Below are positions 45,353-56,056 of a stretch of 64,000 nucleotides of DNA, piece by piece (positions within the stretch are counted from its first letter, which is position 1; each line of letters starts with the position of its first letter). The DNA lies in NCBI GenBank assembly GCA_009763385.1, contig CM019827.1:109767204-109831203 (forward strand). The letters are read 5' to 3'. A program made the translations under genes and the position numbers. The notes under the pieces are model-generated. The model searched no databases. It was given only the letters and a program-made list of their open reading frames with translations, and had not been told where the DNA came from. Source of the DNA: Coix lacryma-jobi var. lacryma-jobi. Lineage: Eukaryota > Streptophyta > Magnoliopsida > Poales > Poaceae.

Positions 45353-47445
45353 TGTAACACCCCGGTGTTTAATTAATTAAAATAAATAGAATTAATTAGG
45401 AAAATGGTCAAAACCCTAGATGGAGGAAAAATCCTAACCAGATATTTGTTGCATTCATGCCGTTGCACAATTTTTATTGGGTGAAAAGAATTTATTAAAA
45501 ACCCGAATAGGACGAATCAAATTTATTCTATTTAAAAAACAAGTAAAAGATTTATGAAAATTTTACAAAACTCAAAATCAAAGTTTTATTTGCAAAAAAC
45601 AAGGAAAATGTTTTCAAAACTCTCCAAAGTTATTTGATTTCAAACAGTTTCAGATTTGTTTTTAAATGAATTTACAAATCTGAAAAAAATAAGGAAAAAA
45701 GATGTGGCAAAAAGGGCTTCCTCCTCCTGCCGGACCAAAACCCCATCCGACCCAACCCGTCGCTTCTTCCCTTTTCTCCCCACGCCCGCCCAAGCCGCTC
45801 CCGGCCCCGGCCCAACTTCTCCCGGCCCGTTCCCCCTCCCTCCTTTTTCCCTCCCGCCCTCCAACCCCCCTCCTCCCCTCGCTTCCCCCTTCCAGTCCGG
45901 CCAGCCCGCCCTTGGGCCAAGCCGACGCGCCGGCTCGCCTCGTCGCTTTCCCCCTTCGCTCTCGCCCCAGCGGCCCACGAAGTCGCGGCCTCATCGTCCC
46001 TCTCTCACGCGCGCTACAACGGCTGCACCGTGTTTTCCCTCTCACCCGCTGACAGGTGGACCCCGCCGATCAGGTCGTCATCCTCCCCAACCTCCTCCCG
46101 CGAACCTCACGCACCGGCTTCGAGCGCCATCTACGCTCCACCGTACACGCGCTCGCTCCATCCCTACCTCTCCTCTATCTCTTTAAAGCGCTGAAGCCGA
46201 TCTGCGCTGCCACCCCACCGTCACCTAGATCCCCCTCGAGCACCCTCCTTCCTGACGCCTGTATCGCAGCACCACGTCGTTGCCGCCATTGCGGACGCTC
46301 AGCGGAGCACCGAATCCCCACCCCTCAGGTCCGTTCCAGAAGCCAAGGACCCCCGTTGGCACCGCCGGGATACTCCTCCACCGCTGCGCCACTCTCTGGG
46401 CTCTCGTCCTCCCTCGGGTGCACTGCAGCAACACCACCACCACACGGAGCTACCCTCGACGCCTCCCTCGTACCATCGGCCATCCACGGGGTCCAGCAGA
46501 CGCCCCGACCCCTCCATCGAACTCGCGGTGAGCTCCTCTCCATCCTAGACCCCTTGGTTGAGTCTCTACTGGACCATAGCCTTCGCCCGAGCCGAGCCAG
46601 ATCTCCTGGCCATGGCGCCGTCGTCTCTCGTACGGCCGCCGCCGCGCGCAGCACCGCCAGCTCCGCCCCCTCCTCCCCGATCGCCTTGGTGCCGTCCAGA
46701 TCGGGTTCGGCGATCAGGATTAGAAGAAGCCCCGAAGCGGTATGAGCTGCGTCCATATGCTAGTGGACCGGGAGCCCCCTACGTCAGCGGTCTACAGAGC
46801 CAGCTGGAGCACCGCGCCAGTCCGCGCTGGAAACATAGCGCCCGTCAGCGCCACGTGCGCCACTGCATCGGTCACTCCGACCTTTTTACTAAAGAGCCCC
46901 TGCATTTCTTTGAAACAAACCCACAGTCCACCAACCCTATTCCCTGAGTCAGCAGAAAGTTGCGATCTAGCCCCGGCACTTCCTACAAAGTGAGGCACGG
47001 TCCTCCGGTTCACCATACCACTACACAACGCCATGGACCAACTCCACCGCCCACCGCCGTCGCGGTCTACAGCACAGTCGTGCACCCGGCCAGTCGCGAG
47101 CCACCACGTGGCGATGACGCAGCTCCGCGTCGACCGGCTCTGTCGGTTTTGTAAAAAGACCCTCTATGTCTTGAGTATTCAACATATCATCCATTTTGCT
47201 ATTCTATGAGTCTTGGCACTCTTTCTGTTTAGCCCTTGACCTTTTTGGAAAACGAGGCCGGGTCAAGCTGCAGTTCCTTTTCCAATTTTATTTAATTTAA
47301 ATGCAAAATGAGTTCAAACTATTTATAGAATTGCCACTCAGATTCAAAAGCCCATAACTTTCACGTTTTAAGTCCGATTTGACCCGTTCAAGTCACGTTA
47401 GATTCGTCTCGAAGAGCTCTACGCGTTAGATCTATTTATGTTCTT
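45353..47445 (+). repeat. Partial Tekay-like LTR running into the gap
   Basis: Begins TGTAACACCCCGGTG after AGGTA of the copia fragment and runs 2093 bp to the first N. It has the same plan as the LTR at 24127: AT-rich start, GC-rich block (about 45715-46960), a TATA-like CTTTAAAG (46191), then an AT-rich part with wording like that at 25310-25600. Orientation is +. Its end, PBS and element body would be in the gap. ORFs in the GC-rich block are discounted. Confidence 0.75.
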
Positions 47446-47945
47446 NNNNNNNNNNNNNNNNNNNNNNNNNNNNNNNNNNNNNNNNNNNNNNNNNNNNNNN
47501 NNNNNNNNNNNNNNNNNNNNNNNNNNNNNNNNNNNNNNNNNNNNNNNNNNNNNNNNNNNNNNNNNNNNNNNNNNNNNNNNNNNNNNNNNNNNNNNNNNNN
47601 NNNNNNNNNNNNNNNNNNNNNNNNNNNNNNNNNNNNNNNNNNNNNNNNNNNNNNNNNNNNNNNNNNNNNNNNNNNNNNNNNNNNNNNNNNNNNNNNNNNN
47701 NNNNNNNNNNNNNNNNNNNNNNNNNNNNNNNNNNNNNNNNNNNNNNNNNNNNNNNNNNNNNNNNNNNNNNNNNNNNNNNNNNNNNNNNNNNNNNNNNNNN
47801 NNNNNNNNNNNNNNNNNNNNNNNNNNNNNNNNNNNNNNNNNNNNNNNNNNNNNNNNNNNNNNNNNNNNNNNNNNNNNNNNNNNNNNNNNNNNNNNNNNNN
47901 NNNNNNNNNNNNNNNNNNNNNNNNNNNNNNNNNNNNNNNNNNNNN
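47446..47945. other. Assembly gap of exactly 500 Ns
   Basis: A round-number gap of unknown true size. The left side is inside a Tekay-like LTR and the right side inside a Sirevirus gag, so at least an LTR end, a Sirevirus 5' LTR (about 2.1 kb) and the gag start should be missing. Open frames that cross the Ns are artefacts. Confidence 0.95.
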
Positions 47946-50149
47946 ACTATGAGACCCTCACCTGCGACGAGCTCTTCAGTAAGCTCAAGTCCAGTGAGAT
48001 CGACGCCATGTCGAGGGCTGCTTATTCGAACCCTTCTGGCCCGACTATGGCTTTGGTTTCTGGCTCCTCCAACTCCTCTGGTGGCGTTGCTCTTGCTTCT
48101 CTTTTCTCGGTCACCGAGGAGCAGCTGGAGTCTTTGGGGGATGACGAGTTGGCTTTGCTTGCCAACCGGTTCACGCGGTTCCACAACAACCGCATGAACC
48201 GTCGCCGCGGAGGAGGACGCTCGGGATGCTACGAGTGCGGCGACCCCGACCACTTCATCGCCAACTGCCCCAAGAAGAACAAGCATCTGGGGAAGGGCGA
48301 TCATGGGCACAAGTACGACTCCAGCAAGCGCAAGGAGAAGTACGTCCCTCCGAGGCACAAGAAGAGGGGCGGCTTCAACAAGGAGTACATCAAGAAGAAG
48401 TACTTGGAGAAGGCCCAGGCTGAGCAGCGCGCGTTCTTCGCCACGCTCAGCGACGTCGACGGCTCGGATGACGACTCCGCCTCCTCGAGCGATGACGAGT
48501 CCGAGAAGAAGAAGAGGATCGAGGATCAGCTGAACGGCCTCTGCTTCTTCGCCGACGACGACGGCCTCTGCAGCATGGCGCTCAGCGACGAGGTCGGAGG
48601 CGAGCTGGAGCGCAACCCTCGGGACGACGACGACGCCTCCCAGGTATCGCTCACCCACGACGAGCTCTCTGCTGAGGTAGAGAAGCTTACTGCTGCCCTC
48701 CTTAGCCAAGATAAACTGCTTAGGCGTGCTGCTAGAGAGCGCAAGGAGTTTAGGCAGAAGTGGGAGGACACGGTGAAGGAGCTGGAGTTCGCTCGGTCCA
48801 CCGTAGTCATGTCGGAGGAGGCTGAGTGTGAGTCATGCACAGCGCACATGACTGACCTTCTCACCTTGAGAGGTAAGTATGCTGCGCTGGTTGGAGAGGT
48901 GGATGAGCTCCGTGCTAGGCCTCAGCTGTTGGGTGCGTGCAAGACTTGTCCTGTCTTGCAAACTGAGTTGGCAGAGAAGAATGCCAAGATTGTGTCTCTT
49001 GAGGAGGCCAACTCAGATAGCACTTGTGTCGCAAGGTGTGCTTTGTGTGAGGGTCTGGAAATGGAGATTGCGAATGTCAAGCATGACAAGATGCAAACCG
49101 AGGAAGAAAACACATACCTTCGGACCATCTTGTCATGGGTCTCCTGTAGTGAGCCGCAGCTTGGGATGATGATCTCCCAATTTAAGCGAGCTGCTGGTGC
49201 TACTGGTGTAGGTTTTGCTCCGGGTGTCGATCTTTCTGCTTTTGGGAAGATTGGAGAGTCGAGTGGTCTAAATCCCAGTGAGAAGCCGAACTCCACCACT
49301 ACTCCCAAACTGACCAAGCTTCCACCCAAAGAGCCTCTGAAGCCTATCACCAAGGATGGGGTGTTTGAGGAACCCTCGAGAGATCCTCCCAAGAACCAAG
49401 TGTGGGCACCTAAGCCGAGCCACCTCAAAAACAAGCTCGACACAATGCCACCCATCCAGGGGGAGTGCTTGCCGCAGAAGGGCAAAGTGAGCCACACCCA
49501 CAGCCCTGTGTACCAACAACCTCCTGTGCGTATGGTGAGGTACCAGTGTGATTTTTGTGGGAGAGATGGTCACTTGAGCGAGTTCTGTTTTAGGCGCAGG
49601 AGAGAAGTGCGCCGTGCCAAGAAAGGGGCGCCGAGGCCCGCTGACAGGTCCAGGGGCTCAGGACCTCAAGCTTCGAGGCTTCAGCCTCAGATATCGAGGC
49701 CTCAGCCTCAACCTCGAGCCCCGAGGCCTCAGCCTCAGCCTCGAGCCTCGAGGCCTCAGCCTCGAGCACCCAGGCCTCAGCGACAGAAGGCTCCGAGGAG
49801 AGAGCCTCGACCTAGAGGTCCAGAGCCTCGGCAGCATATCGAGCCTCAGGCTCCCAGGCGTAAGCCTCGTAGAGAGCGTGCCCGACGGGGTCCTGCTTTT
49901 GCAGTTGACGGACCCCGTGACAGAGGTTTTGTCGAGCGTTATTTCCCACTACAGTTTGAGCATTGCAGTGAGCGCTCCTTCCCTAGCGGACCATGTTTTC
50001 CACAGCATGGTGATCGCTCCTCCCGTAGACAGTATAGGAATGGTTTTTATCCTAACCATTCTTTTGAGCAGCCGGCCCAACACTGGTATTCCCCTTATTT
50101 CACTAACCCCAGTGTTGGACCGTATGCTCACCCTATGTCTTTTTATTGA
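47946..50149 (+). CDS. Sirevirus Gag, N-terminus in the gap
   Basis: Structural protein of the particle; 734 visible codons. The visible part starts in the capsid region, followed by zinc knuckle CYECGDPDHFIANC (about 48226-48267), a Lys-rich stretch, an acidic S/D/E segment (about 48450-48500), long coiled-coil-like helices with Cys pairs (CKTCPV, CALCEGLE), and a second knuckle CDFCGRDGHLSEFC (about 49549-49590). From about 49640 to 49900 the protein is a R/P/Q repeat (RPQPQPRAS-type) encoded by CCTCGAGCC-like DNA. The TGA at 50147-50149 ends it. The large size and two knuckles fit Sireviruses. Confidence 0.88.
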
Positions 50150-50154
50150 TGTAG

Positions 50155-53100
50155 GTAAGACGGTTGGAGGACGTTTGGTTGGTGGATTCCGGTTGTTCGA
50201 GGCACATGACCGGAAACGCCAAGTGGTTCTCCAGCCTTAGTCCTGTTGCCGGAAAGGAGTACATAACCTTCGGCGACAATAGTAAAGGTAAAGTATTGTC
50301 CCGCGGATCAGTGCGGGTTAATGAGCACTTCGTGTTGCGCGATGTTGCTCTTGTTTCTAACTTGCATTTTAACTTGCTTTCTGTTTCGCAACTTTTTGAC
50401 GATGACTATGAGATTCGTTTTAAACCGAATCTCAGTCGTATTTTGGATCCTCAGGGCAAACTAGTATGTCTAATTTCGCCCTTTGGGAAAGTCTTTCGTG
50501 CGAATTTCTCGGAGTCTTTTGGCACTTCTCGCTGTCTTTTGGCTAGTCCTTCCTCCTCTGATCTTTGGAAGTGGCATAGGAGGCTCGGTCATTTAAGCTT
50601 TGACTTGCTTGCAAGACTTAGCTCACTTGGTCTAATCCGAGGATTGCCCAAGCTTTCGATGGAGAAGGATCTAGTCTGTCACTCTTGCAGACACGGGAAG
50701 ATGGTTGCTGCTCCCCACCATCCAGTGACTAAGGTCATGACCTCGCACCCTAGAGAGCTTTTACACATGGACCTTGTTGGTCCAGCTCGGGTGAGCTCGG
50801 TTGGTGGCAAGTGGTACGTTTTGGTCGTTGTCGATGACTTTTCGAGATATTCGTGGGTCTTCTTTTTAGCTGAGAAAACCGAGACTTTCTCCTTTGCTCG
50901 CAATCTGATTTTACGTCTTCAGAACGAGTTCCCTTTGAACTCGATGCGAGCTATTAGAAGTGATAATGGCTCCGAATTTAAAAATTCGGATTTTGAAAAG
51001 TTCTGTAACTCTCTAGGTTTGGAGCACCAGTTTTCTTCCCCCTACACACCGCCACAGAATGGTGTTGTAGAGAGGAAAAATCGGACCCTCGTTGAGATGG
51101 CCAGGACGATGCTCGACGAGCACAGGACTCCCAGGCGCTACTGGGCCGAGGCTATAAACACTGCGTGCTATATTTCAAATCGCATTTTTCTGAGAGCGTT
51201 CTTGAAAAAGACTTCTTATGAGTTGCGTTTTGGTCGCCAACCTAAAGTGAGTTATTTTAGAGTATTTGGTTGCCACTGTTTTATTTTAAAGAAAGGCAAC
51301 CTGGACAAATTTGAGTCACGTTCCTCAGACGGTGTGTTTTTGGGTTATGGCACTCACACACGGGCTTATCGTGTACTTAACCTTGACACTAACCGAGTCA
51401 TGGAGACATCAGATGTCACCTTCGACGAGACTCTCGTTTGTCCTTCTTCTCGTTTTGAGCGTGCAGGTGATCATGAGGTCGGCGAGCCTCTTTTTGATGA
51501 CCAGGAGGAGGGTGCCGAGGGTATGGACGACCCTGCAGAGGGTATAGACGGTCCAGCACCACCTCCACTCGCTGAGGCCCATAGAGAAGCCTCGACGACG
51601 ATCCACGGCCCCGAGACCTCCTCTTCCTGGGGGCCGTGGGATCCGCCATCCCGTGCGGTACCTTTTGTACCCGGGGAGGCACCAGCTGCTGCTGAGGCTG
51701 AAGCCGAGGCCACCTCGGCCAGGGAGGCTCCGCAGCACATCCAGCGTCGGCACCCGCCACAGCAGATGATCGGCAGCCTCAACGACCGAGTCACTCGGTC
51801 CAGGTCTCAGCAAATCTCGCACTTTGCTCACTCTGCTTTTGTCGCTAATTTTGAGCCCCGAGATGTTGGACACGCTTTGACGGATCCAGACTGGGTCAAT
51901 GCCATGCATGAGGAGTTAGAGAACTTTGAACGAAATCGGGTTTGGGTTCTAGTTCCACCTCCACCTGACTGCAAGCCTATTGGGACAAAATGGGTTTTCA
52001 AAAACAAGCAAGGAGAGGACGGCCAAGTTGTTAGAAACAAGGCCAGGCTTGTAGCGAAGGGTTATAGTCAGAAGGAGGGAATAGATTATGAGGAGACTTT
52101 TGCTCCTGTAGCTCGTTTGGAGGCTATTAGGATACTCTTGGCTTTTGCTGCATCCAAAGGTTTTAAATTGTTTCAAATGGATGTCAAGAGTGCCTTCTTA
52201 AACGGCTACATAGAAGAGGAAGTGTATGTTGAGCAGCCCCCCGGTTTTGAAAATCCCAAGTTTCCGAACCATGTTTTTAAACTTCACAAAGCTTTATATG
52301 GTCTGAAACAAGCCCCTAGAGCCTGGTATGATAGGTTGAAAACCTTTTTGCTTGCTAAGGGTTTTAAAATGGGATGTGTAGATAAAACACTTTTTCTCCT
52401 CAGGCAAGGCAAAGACACTCTCTTGGTCCAGATTTACGTGGATGATATCATTTTCGGTGGTTCTTCTCACGCTTTGGTTGCCAAGTTTGCAGATACTATG
52501 AGCAGGGAGTTCGAGATGAGCTTGATGGGAGAGCTGACATTCTTTCTCGGGTTGCAAATTAAGCAATCCCGAGAGGGAACGTTTGTGCATCAGGGCAAGT
52601 ACACCAAGGACTTGCTGAAGCGGTTCGACATGGGTGAGGCCAAGCCTCTACCGACGCCCATGTCGACGACGACTGCCCTAGATGCCGATGCGAATGGAGA
52701 GGCAGTGGACCAGAAGGAGTACCGCAGCATGATTGGATCGCTCCTCTACCTGACGGCGACACGCCCGGACATTCAGTTCGCGGTGTGTCTGTGCGCCCGC
52801 TTTCAAGCTTCGCCGCGGGCCTCTCACCGTCAGGCCGTGAAGAGGGTCTTCAGGTACCTTCGGTTCACACCCGAGCTCGGTATATGGTATTCGGCCTCAT
52901 CCACTCTCTCCCTCTGCGGTTTTTCTGATGCTGATTTTGCTGGGTGTCGTATTGATCGCAAGTCCACCTCTGGGACTTGCCAATTTATCGGTTCTTCTCT
53001 TGTTTCGTGGTCTTCTCGCAAGCAGTCTAGTGTCGCCCAGTCTACCACAGAGGCTGAGTACGTTGCTGCGGCTAGCTGTTGTTCCCAGTTACTCTGGATG

Positions 53101-53379
53101 ATGGCCACTTTGCGTGATTTTGGTTTGAGCTTTTCTCGAGTTCCTTTGCTTTGTGACAGCACGAGTGCTATTAGCGTTGCTAAGAACCCCGTGCTTCACT
53201 CGAAGACCAAACACATTGATGTGCGCTTTCATTTCTTACGAGACCACCAGGAGAAGGGTGATATCGACCTTCGCCATGTCGATACTCATCATCAACTGGC
53301 CGATATTTTTACCAAGCCTTTAGACGAATCAACCTTTAATCGGTTGAGGGGTGAGCTTGGTGTCTGTTTCCCTTTTTAG
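50155..53379 (+). CDS. Sirevirus Pol polyprotein (protease, integrase, RT, RNase H)
   Basis: 1071 codons from the TTG at 50164; the frame is open from 50155, just after a TAG, and no ATG is near the start, so it is expected to be made by fusion to Gag. Protease DSG (residues 8-10, LVDSGCSRHM). GAG-pre-integrase with WHRRLGHL (about 136) and CHSC (about 170). Integrase core D/D/E in HMDLVG (about 201), IRSDNGSEF (about 264) and NGVVERKNR (about 300). RT from about 590 with YVDDIIFGG at about 758. RNase H with SDADFAG (about 921), TTEAEYVA (about 961) and CDSTSA (about 997). No stop or frameshift; all catalytic motifs are present. Confidence 0.94.
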   Translation, partial: VRRLEDVWLVDSGCSRHMTGNAKWFSSLSPVAGKEYITFGDNSKGKVLSRGSVRVNEHFVLRDVALVSNLHFNLLSVSQLFDDDYEIRFKPNLSRILDPQGKLVCLISPFGKVFRANFSESFGTSRCLLASPSSSDLWKWHRRLGHLSFDLLARLSSLGLIRGLPKLSMEKDLVCHSCRHGKMVAAPHHPVTKVMTSHPRELLHMDLVGPARVSSVGGKWYVLVVVDDFSRYSWVFFLAEKTETFSFARNLILRLQNEFPLNSMRAIRSDNGSEFKNSDFEKFCNSLGLEHQFSSPYTPPQNGVVERKNRTLVEMARTMLDEHRTPRRYWAEAINTACYISNRIFLRAFLKKTSYELRFGRQPKVSYFRVFGCHCFILKKGNLDKFESRSSDGVFLGYGTHTRAYRVLNLDTNRVMETSDVTFDETLVCPSSRFERAGDHEVGEPLFDDQEEGAEGMDDPAEGIDGPAPPPLAEAHREASTTIHGPETSSSWGPWDPPSRAVPFVPGEAPAAAEAEAEATSAREAPQHIQRRHPPQQMIGSLNDRVTRSRSQQISHFAHSAFVANFEPRDVGHALTDPDWVNAMHEELENFERNRVWVLVPPPPDCKPIGTKWVFKNKQGEDGQVVRNKARLVAKGYSQKEGIDYEETFAPVARLEAIRILLAFAASKGFKLFQMDVKSAFLNGYIEEEVYVEQPPGFENPKFPNHVFKLHKALYGLKQAPRAWYDRLKTFLLAKGFKMGCVDKTLFLLRQGKDTLLVQIYVDDIIFGGSSHALVAKFADTMSREFEMSLMGELTFFLGLQIKQSREGTFVHQGKYTKDLLKRFDMGEAKPLPTPMSTTTALDADANGEAVDQKEYRSMIGSLLYLTATRPDIQFAVCLCARFQASPRASHRQAVKRVFRYLRFTPELGIWYSASSTLSLCGFSDADFAGCRIDRKSTSGTCQFIGSSLVSWSSRKQSSVAQSTTEAEYVAAASCCSQLLWMMATLRDFGLSFSRVPLLCDSTSAISVAKNPVLHSKTKHIDVRFHFLRDHQEKGDIDLRHVDTHHQLADIFTKPLDESTFNRLRGELGVCFPF

Positions 53380-55248
53380 ATGGGGGAAACATTTTGAGGG
53401 GTACAGACTGACCTCTTTGTTTTTCTTGTACATTTTAGCATACATTCTGAGCCTCATTCTTATAATCACTTGAATGTTTTTATGCTCTATTCAGTCTGAT
53501 CCGAGGCTTGTGATGAAGACTGTCTGCCTTGGCCTCAGTCTCGACCTCGAGCCTCAGTCTCGACCTCGAGCCTCAGTCTTGACCTCGAGCCTCGGCCTCG
53601 GCCTAGCCTCGAGTTTCGGTTCGCTTATGCTCTTTCTGATCACTAGTACATATTGTGAGATGAGCTATATTGAGATGGTGAATTTGCTAAATAAATTAAA
53701 ATCTGAAAATGTTCACCATTGAGATATGCAACTAGCATGTGTAGGTTGTGTTGAGTTAACTCGCGCTTTTCATATATGCTAGGTTGCTATGTCTCTAGTT
53801 CTGAGTCAGTTACTTGCTTGGTCTGTTCATATCATGTCTAAAATTTTGAACCAAGTATTAGTGCTCAGAAAAGATCGAGATGGGATTGCTTGTCAACACA
53901 TCACGGTATCGAGACAGTCTCTCATTGCACCATGAGTTAAACTTGAGCCGTGTAGTGTATGACCGAAACCGTAGCTTTAAGCTTCTGATTGCTTCGGCAT
54001 AGGCTTCGCTCGGTTGAAAAGTAAGGCAAAGACAAGCTTTCAACCTCTCGCAATCACATGCAAATAATTAAAACTTGTGCATTTTCACCGCTGCAACTTC
54101 GATATCTATATGAAATCACAAGTATATGCTTCATTCCTACGCATGATGATTGAACTGTGCTAGGGGTAGTTCACCTTGTATACATGTTTAGCACCTGTAC
54201 AGACTCCTGTCTACACTTTGTTAGTGCTATTTTGATGGTGAATATCTTTTTGACTCAAAACTGCTCACTATTGCTCATTTGGCTTATATTTCGGATACAG
54301 TGATCAGTCTGAGCCTTCGCTGAGCCCGTATGTATCTGCTGAGACCCTCGGGCTATACTGTTTGGAGCATTTATGCATTCTTTTGACTATAAGCCTGAAG
54401 CTCCTAACTTGCATCTTTGACTTCTTTTGCATGCTGGAAGGGGGGGAGACCATTTTTTTTTCCTCTTGATAAGTGCATTTTCAACTAAGGGGGAGAATTT
54501 TTGCAAATCATATGTTCCCTGGATGTAGCTTGCACTGGTCAAGGGGGAGCAAAGGGAGCAAAGGGAGCCTCGGTCTCGAGCTGTGCTGTTGATCGCAGCC
54601 TCGAGGTTTTGCCATTTTTCGAGGGGGAGCTCGTCTGTTTCTGCTCGAGGAGCTCGTCTGGTTCTGCTCTGCCTCGAGCCCTTGCCTCGAGCCCCTGTCT
54701 CGAGCCTCTGCCTCGAGCCCTTGCCTGTCTCGAGCCTCTGCCTCGAGCCCTTGCCTCGAGCCCCAGCCTCGAGCCCCAGCCTCGAGCCTCGACCTTGAGC
54801 TTCGGCCTCGAGCCCCAGTTTCGAGCCTCAGCCTCGAGCGCCTCGAGCCTTGCCTTATTGCTGGCTAAGCCTCGAGCCTCGAGCCATGTTTTGCAGGCTG
54901 TTAAGCGTTGGTGTCGAGCTTTCTCTGTGCTAGTTGTGTTGAGCCGTTGCCTCTTTCTTGAGGGACTAGCATTTTGCTCTGATTTTCCAACTGGTATTTG
55001 CTAGCGGTGTTGAGCCTGTTCTACCTCTTCTTGAGGGCTAGCTTTGTTTTGCTTGGTTGCGTCGAGCCGTTGCCCATGTCTTTGGGGACCAAGTTCTGTT
55101 GCTCTTACCACCTGACCTTCTTCGGCTTTGCTATGCTTTTGGGTCATTTGGTTGAGTTTTTCTCCTCTCCCTTCCTCTCTCTTTCCTTCTTTCACTTTCT
55201 TTATTATGATTTGTGTGTAGTTGACAATGCACTCATCAAGGGGGAGAT
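53380..55248 (+). other. Sirevirus 3' internal region with repeated PPT-like motifs
   Basis: 1869 bases with no credible ORF; I see no env-like protein. AAGGGGGAG-type purine motifs recur at about 54438, 54487, 54541 and 54621, and at 55238-55248 directly before the LTR. Multiple PPTs are a described Sirevirus feature. Two CCTCGAGCC-rich blocks lie at 53520-53620 and 54560-54895. Confidence 0.8.
54560..54895 (+). repeat. CCTCGAGCC-rich low-complexity block
   Basis: Dozens of imperfect GCCTCGAGCCCTTG/GCCTCGAGCCTCTG-type units, dense in XhoI-type CTCGAG sites. A smaller block of the same kind is at 53520-53620. The same word family fills part of gag (49640-49900) and of the 3' LTR (56690-57110). 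Confidence 0.88.
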
Positions 55249-55650
55249 TGCGGATACATGGGTGTATGCCGGGTCTCTGAGTGATGAGTGATTGTCAACA
55301 GGGATAATGCGCATGTTCTTTGGCTTGTGTTGTGCAGGTGTCGAGCACGGAGACAGTGATCGAGGGTAGGTGAAGGTCAAGTTGAGACGTGCTGTGCTGA
55401 CGGACCGGGTGCGGTGAAGGATGGGCGTGCCGTGCGGCGGACGTGCCATGCCAATGTACCGAGCGGTGAAGGGCAGACGTGAGGCTTGGACTGAGGGACC
55501 GGAGTACCTGAGGATCGGCTGTGGAAGCTGGCAGCCTGCGACGACGACAAGTGAAGAAGTGCGGTCATGTGTTGCTCGGGTCGAGGACCTGGGAACACGT
55601 GTCGGTGGATGGGGTGCACGGGAGGTGCATCCCCTCTACAGCTCCGGTTT

Positions 55651-55855
55651 GTTGGTTAAGCCAGGGAAAAACCAACGGGTGGACGGTTTCCGAGTTTGGG
55701 CCTCAAAACTCGGGTGCACGGTTTCCAGGTTGAGCCTCAAAACCTGGGCTGGACGGTTTCCAGGTTGAGCCTCAAAACCTGGACTGGATGGTTTCCGAGT
55801 TTGGCCTCAAAACTCGGGCGGTGGCTGGTTTCCCGGTTTGGGCCTCAAAACCGGG
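55651..55855 (+). repeat. Array of six short hairpins in the Sirevirus 3' LTR U3
   Basis: Inverted repeats at 55651-55676 (GTTGGTT/AACCAAC, 12-nt loop), 55690-55713 (CCGAGTTT), 55725-55747 and 55760-55782 (CCAGGTT), 55795-55817 (CCGAGTTT) and 55832-55855 (CCCGGTTT). Loops after the first are 7-9 nt and contain GCCTCA. The first hairpin differs from its counterpart at 5795 (GGTGGTT/AACCACC) at paired positions in both arms. The array ends about 190 bp before the TATA box. Confidence 0.9.
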
Positions 55856-56047
55856 GGTACAGAGCAAGGCGGCACGTGGCGGCAATCGGAAGGTTGCGCG
55901 GAGGCAACGCGGACGAGTTGTGCGGACGTGGCCGTCGGATACACCTACCATTTGAGTTAGTCCAGTTTAGCCTTAGGGTTTGGCTGGCTTGCTCTGTACT
56001 TAGAGTAGAGAGGGGTAGAGTAGGAAATAGACTTAGGCTAGTTGTAG

Positions 56048-56056
56048 TATAAATAG
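56048..56056 (+). promoter_or_regulatory. TATA box of the Sirevirus LTR
   Basis: TATAAATAG, followed by AGGGAGACACCC. The strongest core promoter match in this LTR; transcription would start about 30 bp downstream. The solo LTR relative has GATAAGTAG here. Confidence 0.75.

Noticed and set aside
47438..48709. Long open frames on both strands across the N run
   Set aside because: The translated Ns give no stops. Only the + strand part from 47946 has real coding motifs.
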